Source of the DNA: Kaistia defluvii
Lineage (GTDB): Bacteria; Pseudomonadota; Alphaproteobacteria; Rhizobiales; Kaistiaceae
Assembly: GCF_026343955.1 (NCBI RefSeq)
Contig: NZ_JAPKNI010000003.1
Location: 558,001-622,000, forward strand
DNA length: 64,000 bases
Reading direction: 5' to 3'
Each line of letters begins with the position of its first letter. The stretch's first letter is position 1. The position numbers were made by a program, and so were the translations under genes. Below the pieces are notes generated by a model. That model searched no databases. It was not told where the DNA came from and worked only from the letters and a program-made list of their open reading frames with translations. Of the stretch, positions 39,457 to 48,132 are shown one piece after another.

Positions 39457-40194
39457 ATGGCGCGTCCCTCCCCGCGTATCGAAGTGGCCCATGAAGCGCT
39501 CCGTCAAGCGATCATCGAGCAGGCCCTGAAGCCGGGCACCAAGCTGCCGGAGGACGTGATCGGCGAGCAGTTCGCCATGAGCCGCACGCTGGTGCGCGCC
39601 GTTCTGGCGAAGCTTGAGGCCGAAGGCCTCGTCGACGCCAACCCGAAGCGCACCGCGACGGTGGCGCAGCCGACGCTGGCCGAGGCGCGCGATGTGTTCG
39701 AGGTGCGCCGCGCCCTGGAGGCGGAGGCCGTGCGCCTGGTCGCGAAGCGCTGGCAACCATCCTTTGCCGACGAACTGGACAGCCTGCTGCGCCAGGAAGA
39801 CGAGGCGCGCGCGCGCCAGGACGAGCGCGTCTCGATCCATCTCGCCGGCGAATTTCACCTCCGCCTCGCCCAGTTGAGCGGCAACGCCCTGCTGGAGCGA
39901 TATCTGCGCGAACTGATCACGCGCTGCTCGCTGATCCTTGCCGTGTTCGGCCGGCCGCATTCATCCGATTGCGCGATCGAAGAACATTCGGCGCTGATCG
40001 CCGCCTTGCGGAAGGGGGATGCCGATGGCGCCGTGGCGATCATGCATTCCCATCTCGGCGCCGTCGAACGCCGCGCCCTGCTGGGTGGCGACGACGAAAA
40101 GCCGGCAGCCCTTGGCGACGTGCTGTCGCGCTACGCCGCCGCGGTCACCGCGCGACAGACAACCAAGCCTCCCAGGACGGCGAACCAGCCATGA
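39457..40194 (+). CDS. GntR family regulator (FadR subfamily, FCD domain)
   Basis: This 245-aa regulator has an N-terminal winged HTH (ALRQAIIEQALKPGTKLPED, FAMSRTLVRAVLAKLEAEGL) and an FCD effector domain (EARDVFEVRRALEAEAVRL, FHLRLAQLSGNALLERYL, EHSALIAALRKGDADGAVAIMHSHL) with conserved Asp/His positions for a metal-bound carboxylate ligand. ATG 39457 is preferred to 39424 because the latter touches the candidate operator. It overlaps the flavin reductase gene by 4 bp. It probably controls itself and the peptide-type ABC operon through the shared motif. Confidence 0.9.
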   Translation: MARPSPRIEVAHEALRQAIIEQALKPGTKLPEDVIGEQFAMSRTLVRAVLAKLEAEGLVDANPKRTATVAQPTLAEARDVFEVRRALEAEAVRLVAKRWQPSFADELDSLLRQEDEARARQDERVSIHLAGEFHLRLAQLSGNALLERYLRELITRCSLILAVFGRPHSSDCAIEEHSALIAALRKGDADGAVAIMHSHLGAVERRALLGGDDEKPAALGDVLSRYAAAVTARQTTKPPRTANQP

Positions 40195-40847
40195 ATGCTC
40201 ATTCGCACGGCCACGTGCATTTCGACTTTGCCGAACTGACCGAGCGCCAGCGCTACAAGCTGCTGATCGGCACGGTCATTCCCCGCCCGATCGCCTTTGT
40301 CAGCACCGTCGACCGTGACGGCCGCCGCAATGCGGGGCCGTTCAGCTTCTTCAACGTGCTCACCCACGATCCGGCCATCGTCGCGATCGGCGTCGAGAAC
40401 TATGACGACATGCGCTTCAAGGACACGTCGCGCAACATCCGCGACACCGGGGAATTCACAGTCCACATCGTCGACGAGGCCCTGGTCCAGCAGATGGAGA
40501 TCTGCGCGATCAAGTTCGGCCCGGAGGTCGACGAGATCGCCGAAGCGGGGCTGACGACAGTTCCAGGACTGAACGTGAAAAGCCCCCGCATCGTCGAAGC
40601 GCCGGCGGCGCTCGAATGCCGGCGCTACATGACGCTGGAACTCGGCCGGGCCCGCGAGATCATCCTGGGCGAAGTGCTGGGCGTCTTCGTCCGCGAGGAT
40701 GCCGTCGACCCGCAGAGCCTGCACATCGATCAGATCAAGATGGATGCGATCGGACGGATGGGCGGACACACTTATGCATCGACCAGAGAGCAGTTCGACA
40801 TCAAGACCCTATCCGTCGCCGAATGGCGGAGCCGCCAAGGCGAGTGA
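40191..40847 (+). CDS. Flavin reductase family protein
   Basis: This 218-aa protein has the flavin-reductase-like (DIM6/NTAB, FMN-binding split barrel) fold: YKLLIGTVIPRPIAFVSTVD at the start, NAGPFSFFNVLTHDPAIVAIGVE, KDTSRNIRDTGEFTVHIVDE. Such proteins supply reduced FMN to monooxygenases or act as stand-alone flavoproteins. No monooxygenase is encoded nearby. ATG overlaps the GntR stop (ATGA), so it is regulated together with GntR. The N-terminal HSHGHVHF is His-rich. It converges with the RraA-like gene across a 29-bp gap. Confidence 0.87.
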   Translation: MNAHSHGHVHFDFAELTERQRYKLLIGTVIPRPIAFVSTVDRDGRRNAGPFSFFNVLTHDPAIVAIGVENYDDMRFKDTSRNIRDTGEFTVHIVDEALVQQMEICAIKFGPEVDEIAEAGLTTVPGLNVKSPRIVEAPAALECRRYMTLELGRAREIILGEVLGVFVREDAVDPQSLHIDQIKMDAIGRMGGHTYASTREQFDIKTLSVAEWRSRQGE

Positions 40848-40876
40848 GAATCGGTCGGAGTACCGCCGGCTCGCCC

Positions 40877-41611
40877 TCACAGGCCGCGCTCCTTACGCCA
40901 CCGGGCGTAGTCGGTCTGCGCCTTTTCGCTGGTGGGCGGGTAGAGGCCGATGATCGGCGCGCCGGCCTCGACCTGTTCGAGCACGAACACCTCGAACTGC
41001 TCCATGCCGGCGCATTCGTTGGCGATCTCATCCGCGAGGTGGGCGGGAATGACCATGACGCCGTCGCCATCGCCGACCAGCACGTCGCCGGGGAAGACCG
41101 CCGCGTCGCCGCAGGCGATCGGCACATTGATGTCGAGCGCCTCGTGCAGCGTCAGATTGGTCGGCGCGCTGGGGCGCTGGTGGTAGGCGGGCATGTCGAG
41201 CTGGCCGATACCCTCGGCGTCGCGAAATCCGCCATCGGTGACGACGCCGGCGCAGCCGCGCCTGGCCAGCCGCGTGATCAGGATCGAGCCCGCCGAGGCG
41301 GCGCGCGGATCCTTGCGACTGTCCATCACCAGCACGTGGCCGGGCGGACAGGTCTCCATCGCCACGCGCTGCGGATGCTCGGGGTTGCGGAAGACCTCCA
41401 TCGGGTTGCGGTCTTCGCGCGCAGGGATATAGCGCAGCGTGAAGGCCTGGCCGACCATGTTACGGCCCTTCCAGCGGACCGGGCTGACGCCCTGGATGAA
41501 CTGGTTGCGCAGGCCGCGCTTGTACAAAGCGCTGGCGACGGATGCGGTCGAGATCTTCGACAGCTTCGCCCGCGTCTCGTCGGAAAGGATGTAGGTGCTC
41601 ATGTCGCTCAC
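40877..41611 (-). CDS. RraA family protein / 4-hydroxy-4-methyl-2-oxoglutarate aldolase-like
   Basis: This 244-aa protein has the RraA/HMG-aldolase fold: GQAFTLRYIP, HVLVMDSRKDPRAASAG, GCAGVVTDGGFRDAEGI (DGGxRD, substrate/metal-binding) and DVLVGDGDGVMVIP. Members in catabolic operons cleave or decarboxylate 2-oxo acids; true RraA inhibitors of RNase E lack the motif context. It is the last gene of the sugar-acid operon and lies 15 bp after the IlvD/Edd gene, so it probably acts on that pathway's oxo-acid. Confidence 0.85.
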   Translation of the reverse strand: MSDMSTYILSDETRAKLSKISTASVASALYKRGLRNQFIQGVSPVRWKGRNMVGQAFTLRYIPAREDRNPMEVFRNPEHPQRVAMETCPPGHVLVMDSRKDPRAASAGSILITRLARRGCAGVVTDGGFRDAEGIGQLDMPAYHQRPSAPTNLTLHEALDINVPIACGDAAVFPGDVLVGDGDGVMVIPAHLADEIANECAGMEQFEVFVLEQVEAGAPIIGLYPPTSEKAQTDYARWRKERGL

Positions 41612-41626
41612 GATCTCTTCAAGGCG

Positions 41627-43360
41627 CTAGTAGATGACCGGCTCGTCGACGGGGCGGCCATATTCGGTGCGTAGGAAGTCGAAGTCGCAACCCTTGTCGG
41701 CCTGCTCGATATGCCTGGAGAACATCAGGCCATAGCCGCGTCCGTAGCGGGGCGGCGGCGCGATCCAGGCCGCGCGGCGCGTCGCAAGCTCCTCATCGCT
41801 GACCAGCATGTCGAGCCGGCGCGCCGGAATGTCGAGCTCGACCCTGTCGCCGGTCTTCAGAAGAGCGAGCGGGCCGCCGACATAGGATTCCGGCGCGACA
41901 TGCAGGACGCAGGCGCCGAACGAAGTGCCCGACATGCGCGCGTCCGAGAGGCGCACCATGTCGCGCAGGCCCAGCTTCAGCAGCGCCTTGGGCATCGGGA
42001 TCATGCCCCATTCCGGCATGCCCGGCCCGCCCTGGGGCCCCGCATTCCGCAGCACCAGCACGGTGTCTGGCGTCATCGGATAATCCGGATCGTCGATGAT
42101 CTTCTTCAGTTCCGGATAGCTGTCGGCGACCAGCGCCGGACCGACATGCTTGTGGAATTTCGGGTCGCAGGCGGCCGGCTTGATGACGGCGCCGTCGGGA
42201 CAGAGATTGCCCTTGAGAACGGCCAGCGAGCCCTCGTGATAGACCGGGTTGGAGAGCGGCCGGATCACGTCCTCATTGTAGATCTTCACGTCCTCCAGTC
42301 CCTCGACCAGCGGCCGGCCGGTCACCGTGATGGCCGAGGCATCGAGCTTGTCGCCCAATTGCTTCATCAGCGCGCGCAGGCCGCCGGCATAGAAGAAATC
42401 CTCCATCAGATATTGCGTGCCGGAGGGACGGATGTTGGCGAGGACGGGCGTCGTGCGGCCGATCCGGTCGAGGTCGTCCAGCTCCAGCGGAATGCCGGCC
42501 CGCCGCGCCATGGCGATCAGATGGATGATGGCGTTGGTCGAACAGCCGGTCGCCATGGCCACCGTGACGGCGTTTTCCACGGCGGCGGGGGTGATGATCT
42601 TTTCCGGCGTCAGGTCTTCCCACACCATCTCGACGGCGCGCCGGCCGCATTGGGTGGACATGCGCTGGTGATTGGCGTCGGCGGCGGGGATCGACGACGA
42701 ACCCGGCAGCGACAGGCCCATCGCCTCGGCGATCGCGGTCATCGTGCTGGCGGTGCCCATGGTCATGCAGTGGCCGTAGGAGCGCGCGATGCCCGCCTCC
42801 ATGCCCATCCATTCTTCCTTGGTGATGGTGCCGGCGCGCCGCTCGTCCCAATATTTGAACATGTCGGTGCCGGAGCCGAGATATTTGCCGGCATAATTGC
42901 CGCGCAGCATGGGCCCGGCCGGCAGGAAGACGAAGGGCAGGCCGACCGAGATCGCGCCCATGACCAGCGCCGGCGTGGTCTTGTCGCAGCCGCCCATCAG
43001 TACCGCGCCGTCGATCGGATGCGAGCGCAGCAGCTCCTCCGTCTCCATCGCCAGCATGTTGCGATAGAGCATGGTGGTCGGCTTGACCCAGCTTTCCGAG
43101 AGCGACATGGCGGGCAGTTCGATGGGAAAGCCGCCCGCCTGAAGGATGCCGCGCTTCACCCACTCCACGCGATCCTTGAAATGGGCGTGGCAGGGCTGCG
43201 CGTCCGACCAGGTATTGATGATGGCGATGACCGGCTTTCCTTCCCAATCGGCCGGGTCGTAGCCCATCTGCAGCGTGCGCGAACGGTGCCCCGATGACCG
43301 TTGGTCGTCCGGCGCGAACCAGCGCGAGGAGCGGAGCTGGTCATAGGTCTTGCGGGTCAT
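41627..43360 (-). CDS. IlvD/Edd family dehydratase, probable sugar-acid (L-arabinonate-type) dehydratase
   Basis: This 577-aa protein contains the [2Fe-2S] ligands Cys57 (AQPCHAH), Cys125 (GGCDKTTP) and Cys198 (GHCMTMGTAST), the catalytic-serine region SDARMSGTSFG and the opening KTYDQLRSSRWFAPDD that is close to pentonate/L-arabinonate dehydratases rather than biosynthetic IlvD. It would convert a sugar acid to a 2-keto-3-deoxy acid. ATG 43360 overlaps the epimerase stop by 4 bp (ATGA); the upstream in-frame extension is not conserved. Exact sugar acid is unproven. Confidence 0.9.
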   Translation of the reverse strand: MTRKTYDQLRSSRWFAPDDQRSSGHRSRTLQMGYDPADWEGKPVIAIINTWSDAQPCHAHFKDRVEWVKRGILQAGGFPIELPAMSLSESWVKPTTMLYRNMLAMETEELLRSHPIDGAVLMGGCDKTTPALVMGAISVGLPFVFLPAGPMLRGNYAGKYLGSGTDMFKYWDERRAGTITKEEWMGMEAGIARSYGHCMTMGTASTMTAIAEAMGLSLPGSSSIPAADANHQRMSTQCGRRAVEMVWEDLTPEKIITPAAVENAVTVAMATGCSTNAIIHLIAMARRAGIPLELDDLDRIGRTTPVLANIRPSGTQYLMEDFFYAGGLRALMKQLGDKLDASAITVTGRPLVEGLEDVKIYNEDVIRPLSNPVYHEGSLAVLKGNLCPDGAVIKPAACDPKFHKHVGPALVADSYPELKKIIDDPDYPMTPDTVLVLRNAGPQGGPGMPEWGMIPMPKALLKLGLRDMVRLSDARMSGTSFGACVLHVAPESYVGGPLALLKTGDRVELDIPARRLDMLVSDEELATRRAAWIAPPPRYGRGYGLMFSRHIEQADKGCDFDFLRTEYGRPVDEPVIY

Positions 43361-44277
43361 CGTCTGTGCCTCGTGGTGGAAAAGGGCATCGCGCGGAGGG
43401 GCATGGCCCGGATCGTCATCGTGCCGGCCATCGCCTCGCCGGGCGCAAGCCTGTGCATGGCGTTGGCAATGCCGAGTTCGGGGCGGTGGATCGCGTCGGG
43501 GGCGTGGCTCACCGGTTCCGCGCAAAGGACGGCGCGATCATCCGGGACGAAGACATGGATATGGCGGAAGGCGCCCTCGGCTTCCAGCTCCAGGGCCAGA
43601 TCGTCCTCGGGCCGCTGCAGCCGCGCCCGGCGGGGCTCCCAGCCATCCAAGAATCCGTCGAACCAGGGCAGCGTCGCGAGGGGAGCCGGGGATGCGGGTT
43701 CAAAAGCCGGCACCGTCCGCGGCGGCAGGATCGGCAGGCCGCGCGCGTCCCGTCCCAGCACGCCGCGCGAGGCAATGGCCAGCGTGGTGCGGGGCGATTT
43801 GGGAAACCAGGGGTGAAAGCCGATGCCGAACGGCATGGCGCGCGCGCCGTCATTGCGCACGGAGAGCGACAGACGAAGCCCCGCCTCGGAAAGAGTGATC
43901 TCCTGCCGGGCGTGATAGCCATACGGGTTGTCCGCGCGCTCGAAATCCTGTTCGAGCGTCAGCGTGGCGCGGTCCTGCGTCGTGACGCGCCAGGGGTTCT
44001 CTCGCCCGAAACCATGGATTGCCATCGCCTCGGCGGGGTGATTGACCGGCACCGCATAGTCGTGTCCTTCGAAACGGAAGCGGCCATCCGCGATGCGGTT
44101 GGCAAACGGGACCATGGCGAAACATCCGGCCTTGAAGGGCGTCAGCCCCTCCGTCATCGGCTCCAGCACGGCAACCTTGCGGCCGTCGGGGGAGCGCCAG
44201 TTCGCCGAGAGGATGGCCCCACCCTGAGCGGGATCCACCGTCGCGTCGTAGCTGCCGGCTGCCAACGCGACGGTCAT
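43357..44277 (-). CDS. Aldose 1-epimerase family protein
   Basis: This 306-aa protein of the galactose mutarotase-like fold has CFAMVPFANRIADGRFRFEG (substrate-binding Asn-Arg), MAIHGFGRENPW (catalytic His), FGIGFHPWFP and a C-terminal LCAEPVSHAPDA with the catalytic Glu. It would interconvert anomers of the imported sugar or uronate before oxidation by Udh. Start ATG 44277 overlaps the udh stop and its end overlaps the dehydratase start, so all three are coupled. Confidence 0.88.
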   Translation of the reverse strand: MTVALAAGSYDATVDPAQGGAILSANWRSPDGRKVAVLEPMTEGLTPFKAGCFAMVPFANRIADGRFRFEGHDYAVPVNHPAEAMAIHGFGRENPWRVTTQDRATLTLEQDFERADNPYGYHARQEITLSEAGLRLSLSVRNDGARAMPFGIGFHPWFPKSPRTTLAIASRGVLGRDARGLPILPPRTVPAFEPASPAPLATLPWFDGFLDGWEPRRARLQRPEDDLALELEAEGAFRHIHVFVPDDRAVLCAEPVSHAPDAIHRPELGIANAMHRLAPGEAMAGTMTIRAMPLRAMPFSTTRHRR

Positions 44278-45065
44278 GGCTCTACGTCGCCCTTCGTGTA
44301 ATCCTGAGCGGTGAAGCTGCCGCCCTGAAACCGCCGCGTCACGGCATCGCCCGCCTCGGGCAGCGGCGCGAAGCGCTCGGCGTCGTCCTGCGGGACATAG
44401 CCGATGCGCGCGGCGTGATCCTCGCCCCACCACGATTGGCGGTTGGCCGAGACGCCCCACACGATGGCGTGGCCCGGGCTCTCGGCCTCCAACGCGGCGA
44501 TCACCAGGCGCTCGAGATCGTCATGCGACAGCCAGGTCGACAAGTGGCGGGCCTCGGTCGGCTGCGGAATGCAGGTGCCGATGCGCATGTGAACGCTTTC
44601 CAGCCCATGCTTGTCGAACATCATGCGGGCGAGCAGTTCGCCATACGCCTTGGAGAGACCGTAATAGCCGTCCGGCCGCATCGGGTCGCGGACGGACAGC
44701 GTCTCGCCCCGCTCGTAAAAGCCGATGGCGTGGTTGGAGCTGGCAAAGACGATGCGCTGGCGATCCTGCCGCGCGGCTTCGAACAGATGGGTGAGGCCGA
44801 GTATGTTGGCGTCGAGGACGGGCCGGAACGGCTTTTCGACGCTGATGCCGCCCAGATGAATGATCTGGTGCGTACCCTGCACCAGCTCCCGGACGGCGGC
44901 CTCGTCCCGCAGATCCGCCGGCACGAACGTTGAGCCTTCGGGCAAGGGATCGGGAAAGGCCGCGATGTCGGAAAGGCGCAGGGCGTAGCCCTTGCGCGCC
45001 AGGCGCGGGGACAGCATGCGGCCCAGCGTGCCGGAAGCGCCGGTGAGCAGGATCGTGCGCGTCAT
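44274..45065 (-). CDS. udh: Uronate dehydrogenase (NAD-dependent epimerase/dehydratase fold)
   Basis: This 263-aa protein matches characterised uronate dehydrogenases closely: TGASGTLGRM (NAD loop, 9-18), IIHLGGISVEKPF (69-81), RIVFASSNHAIGFY (104-117), the active-site Tyr135 and Lys139 (YYGLSKAYGE) and LSTWLSHDDLERL. It oxidises D-glucuronate or D-galacturonate to the aldarolactone. Position beside an aldarate-type dehydratase and KdgD-like lyase supports the oxidative uronate pathway. Its stop overlaps the epimerase start. Confidence 0.93.
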   Translation of the reverse strand: MTRTILLTGASGTLGRMLSPRLARKGYALRLSDIAAFPDPLPEGSTFVPADLRDEAAVRELVQGTHQIIHLGGISVEKPFRPVLDANILGLTHLFEAARQDRQRIVFASSNHAIGFYERGETLSVRDPMRPDGYYGLSKAYGELLARMMFDKHGLESVHMRIGTCIPQPTEARHLSTWLSHDDLERLVIAALEAESPGHAIVWGVSANRQSWWGEDHAARIGYVPQDDAERFAPLPEAGDAVTRRFQGGSFTAQDYTKGDVEP

Positions 45066-45108
45066 GTCATGGCTCCGTTCATCCGGGCGCGGCTGCCGAC
45101 CCGGCCCG

Positions 45109-46308
45109 TCACGATGTCCTCGTGGTCCGACGGATCACCTCGGGATGATCGAGCACGAAGTCGGATAATTCCAGCCCGAGGCCGGCGCCCTCGAAGGGAT
45201 ATATTTCGCCGTTCTCGATGCGCGGCATCACCGTGACGAGATCGCGATACCACGAGGTGTAATAGGCGCGCACGGATTCCTGGTAGATCGCATTCGGCAG
45301 GTTCAGCGACAGGTGGATCGAGGCGGCGAAAACCACGGGGCCGGTGCAGTCATGCGGCGCGACCGGCCGCTGGAACGTCTCGGCCATGGTGCCGATCTTC
45401 TTGGCCTCCGACAGGCCGCCGCACCATGACACGTCGAGCATCACATAGTCCGTGGCGTCGGCCTTGAGCACGTCGAGGAACTGCGATCGCGTCGCCAGCG
45501 TCTCGCTGGCGCAGACCGGAATGCCGGACTGGCGGGCATAGATCGCCAGGGATTGCGGGTTGACCATCTTGATCGGGTCTTCGGCCCAGAACGGGTTGAA
45601 CTCGCGCAAACCCCGCGCGATCGCCAGCGCCGAGGTCAGATCCCACATCGAATGCAGCTCGACCATGACCTCCATCCTGTCGCCGACCGCCTCGCGGATC
45701 TGGCGGAAGGGCAGCAGCGCCTTGTCGAGATCGGTGGCGTGGATGAAATTGCCGCCATTGGCGACCGCGAACGGGTCGAAAGGCCAGATCTTCATCGCCG
45801 TGATGCCTTCGGACAGCAGGCTTTCGGCCAGCGCGCCGGCATCCCTGTGGAAGGCCATCTGGTCCTCGTAGGGCCCTTCCTTCGCGTCGTCGCCATCGCC
45901 GATGTAACGCCGCGCGCCGCTCTTGTTGTAGGTGTAGCCGGCGCAGGTGTTGTAGGTGCGGATCGATGGCCGCGACAACCCGCCGAGCAGCTGGTGGATC
46001 GGCTGGTTCACCGCCTTGCCGAAAATGTCCCACAGCGCGACGTCGATCGCCGATGCCGCGCGGATCTCGACGCCCGACGAGCGAAAGCCGACATAGGGCG
46101 ACAGCAGCAGGCTGGAGATGCGATCGATCTCCAGCGGGTTCTGGCCGATCAGCAGCGGCGCGATATCGCTGTGAATGTAGGCCGCCACCGCATTGGCGCC
46201 GCGGAACGTCTCGCCCAGACCGACAATGCCTTCATCGGTATGCACCTGCACCCAGAGGATGTTGTTGAGGTGCGGCAGCTGGATGGTTTCAATCGCTTGG
46301 ATCTTCAT
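45109..46308 (-). CDS. Enolase-superfamily (mandelate racemase/muconate lactonizing) dehydratase-like
   Basis: This 399-aa protein has a capping domain and TIM barrel. Visible residues are Lys173 in AMKIWPF (K-x-W instead of the common KxK), metal ligands Glu217 (VELHS), Glu243 (WAEDP), Glu269 (CASET) and the His-Asp dyad His319 (APHDCTG) with Asp292 (VMLDVSW). The pattern fits the mandelate-racemase subgroup that dehydrates sugar acids such as aldarates or cycloisomerises their lactones. It lies between the permeases and udh. Substrate not determined; residues 120-150 look like an insertion in the cap-barrel linker. Confidence 0.88.
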   Translation of the reverse strand: MKIQAIETIQLPHLNNILWVQVHTDEGIVGLGETFRGANAVAAYIHSDIAPLLIGQNPLEIDRISSLLLSPYVGFRSSGVEIRAASAIDVALWDIFGKAVNQPIHQLLGGLSRPSIRTYNTCAGYTYNKSGARRYIGDGDDAKEGPYEDQMAFHRDAGALAESLLSEGITAMKIWPFDPFAVANGGNFIHATDLDKALLPFRQIREAVGDRMEVMVELHSMWDLTSALAIARGLREFNPFWAEDPIKMVNPQSLAIYARQSGIPVCASETLATRSQFLDVLKADATDYVMLDVSWCGGLSEAKKIGTMAETFQRPVAPHDCTGPVVFAASIHLSLNLPNAIYQESVRAYYTSWYRDLVTVMPRIENGEIYPFEGAGLGLELSDFVLDHPEVIRRTTRTS

Positions 46309-46359
46309 GGAATTTTCCAGGGCATTGCGGGAGGGGCGGCCTGCGCCGCCCCCGGGACG

Positions 46360-47205
46360 TCAGTGGGTCGAGGCTTCCGACCGGCCGCGCGCGACGATCT
46401 GCGTCGGGTTCACGAAGCGGAGCGCGATCAGCAGCCAGACCAGCGAGGTCACCATGTAGATCACCGCCATGGCGTCGATCGACTGCACCGAGCGGACGCC
46501 GGCGGCGAAGACCGAGTAGTAGAGCGCGACCACGAGGGTCTGGCTCGTCGGACCCGCCGTGAGGAAGGTCAGCTCGAACATCGCGACGGTGCGGACCAGC
46601 ACCAGCAGCATCGAGGCCAGCATGCCGGGAAGCAGCATGGGCAGCAGCACGTGACGGAAAAGCTGGAACGTGCCGGCGCCGAACACGCGCGCCGCGGCTT
46701 CGACCTTGGGGTCGATCTGCTCGATGAACGGGATCATCACCAGGATGACGAAGGGCACGGTCGGCACGAGATTGGCCAGCACCACGCCCCAGAACGTGCC
46801 GCCGACGCCGGCCATGTAGAGCACGGTCGCGAGCGGGATGCCGAAGGTGATGGGCGGCACCAGCAGCGGCAGCAGGAAGATCAGCAGCACGAGCTTCTTG
46901 CCGGGAAAATTCCGCCGCGCCATCGCATAGGCGGCCGTCACGCCGAGCAGCCCCGACAGGATCACCACGGTGAAGACGATCTGGAAGGTGACCAGCAGCA
47001 CATGGTCGAGCTGGAACTCGGCCCAGGCCGCCGCATACCAGCGGATCGTGAAGGCATCGGGCAGCCAGCTGCGCAGCCAGCGCGTGCCGAAGGACGAGAC
47101 CACCACGGCTGCGATGACGGCGATGACGTTGAGGACGAACAGACCCGTGACGACCCAGACGACCGTGATCCAAAGCTTGGAAAGAAGGGAGGTATCGCGA
47201 ACCAT
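46360..47205 (-). CDS. ABC transporter permease (PotC-type)
   Basis: This 281-aa membrane protein of the binding-protein-dependent permease type has six hydrophobic segments and the EAA-loop KVEAAARVFGAGTFQLFRHVLLP. It pairs with the upstream-encoded permease in a spermidine/putrescine- or iron-type importer that in this operon presumably takes up a uronate or related acid. It follows the other permease by 3 bp and precedes the enolase-superfamily gene by 51 bp. Confidence 0.92.
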   Translation of the reverse strand: MVRDTSLLSKLWITVVWVVTGLFVLNVIAVIAAVVVSSFGTRWLRSWLPDAFTIRWYAAAWAEFQLDHVLLVTFQIVFTVVILSGLLGVTAAYAMARRNFPGKKLVLLIFLLPLLVPPITFGIPLATVLYMAGVGGTFWGVVLANLVPTVPFVILVMIPFIEQIDPKVEAAARVFGAGTFQLFRHVLLPMLLPGMLASMLLVLVRTVAMFELTFLTAGPTSQTLVVALYYSVFAAGVRSVQSIDAMAVIYMVTSLVWLLIALRFVNPTQIVARGRSEASTH

Positions 47206-47208
47206 GGG

Positions 47209-48132
47209 TCAGCCTTTCCCGCCGGCGGTCGAGCCGCGGTAGAACATTGAGCGCACGCCAAGCAGGCCGGCTACGACGAGGAGCTGGACGGCGGCCATGA
47301 TCATGGCGATCGCCGAGGCCTTGGAGGGGTTGTATTCCTCGAACGCGGCCTGCGCGGCGGCGATGGAAATGACCCGCGTCGGCCCCGAAGGCGCACCGAG
47401 CAGCACGGCGGAGGGGAAGACCGAGAAGGCCTGCACGAAGGTGAGACAGGCGGAGACCACGAGGCCCGGGATCAGCAGCGGCAACAGCACATGGCGGAAG
47501 CGCTGCCAGCTATTGGCGCCATGGGTGGCGGCGGCGCGCTCCAGCGCCGGGTCGACGCCGGAGATATAGGAGAGCGTCAGCAGAAAGGTGAACGGGAAGA
47601 CGGTGATCACCAGCGAGACGAAGACGCCCCAGTAATTGTTCGTCAGGCGCAGCGGGCTGTCGATCAGACCGATGGTCATCAGCGTGCGGTTGAACCAGCC
47701 CTGCGCGCCCAGATAGTTCAGCAGGCCCTCGGCGACGAGCACCGTGCCGAGCGTGATCGGCAGCACGAGAATGGTGGTGAGCAGCCGCTGGCGCTGGAGC
47801 AGGCGCACCCGCATCGCGATCGGCACCGCCAGGATGCCGCTGAGGAGCGTCACCGGAACGGCGAGCTTAAGCGTCGCGCCGATCGTGTTGTAGAGATAGG
47901 GGTCCGAGAAGAATTCGCGATAATTGGCGAGGGCGTCGCCTTCGAGGGGATGGAACGACAGCACCAGCCCGTACAGGAACGGGTAGACGAAGATGCCGAG
48001 CACGAAGAGAAGGGCCGGCAGGATCATCAGCGTGACGCCGTCTATGCCCCGGTTGGCTAGCCGACGGCGCAGGCCCGGCCGGTCCGGCTCCGCGTTGACG
48101 CGCGGCCGTGTCTGGATCGCCTCGACGCTCAT
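47209..48132 (-). CDS. ABC transporter permease (PotB-type)
   Basis: This 307-aa membrane protein has a cytoplasmic N-terminus of about 35 residues, six membrane segments and EAA-loop ALERAAATHGANSWQRFRHVLLPLL. Its start overlaps the ATPase stop by 4 bp. It is the partner of the PotC-type permease encoded downstream. Confidence 0.92.
   Translation of the reverse strand: MSVEAIQTRPRVNAEPDRPGLRRRLANRGIDGVTLMILPALLFVLGIFVYPFLYGLVLSFHPLEGDALANYREFFSDPYLYNTIGATLKLAVPVTLLSGILAVPIAMRVRLLQRQRLLTTILVLPITLGTVLVAEGLLNYLGAQGWFNRTLMTIGLIDSPLRLTNNYWGVFVSLVITVFPFTFLLTLSYISGVDPALERAAATHGANSWQRFRHVLLPLLIPGLVVSACLTFVQAFSVFPSAVLLGAPSGPTRVISIAAAQAAFEEYNPSKASAIAMIMAAVQLLVVAGLLGVRSMFYRGSTAGGKG

Noticed and set aside
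45553-47250. 565-codon plus-strand open frame opposite the enolase-superfamily and permease genes
   Set aside because: Low-complexity His/Asp/Arg/Gln translation with no recognisable domain; shadow of coding strand.
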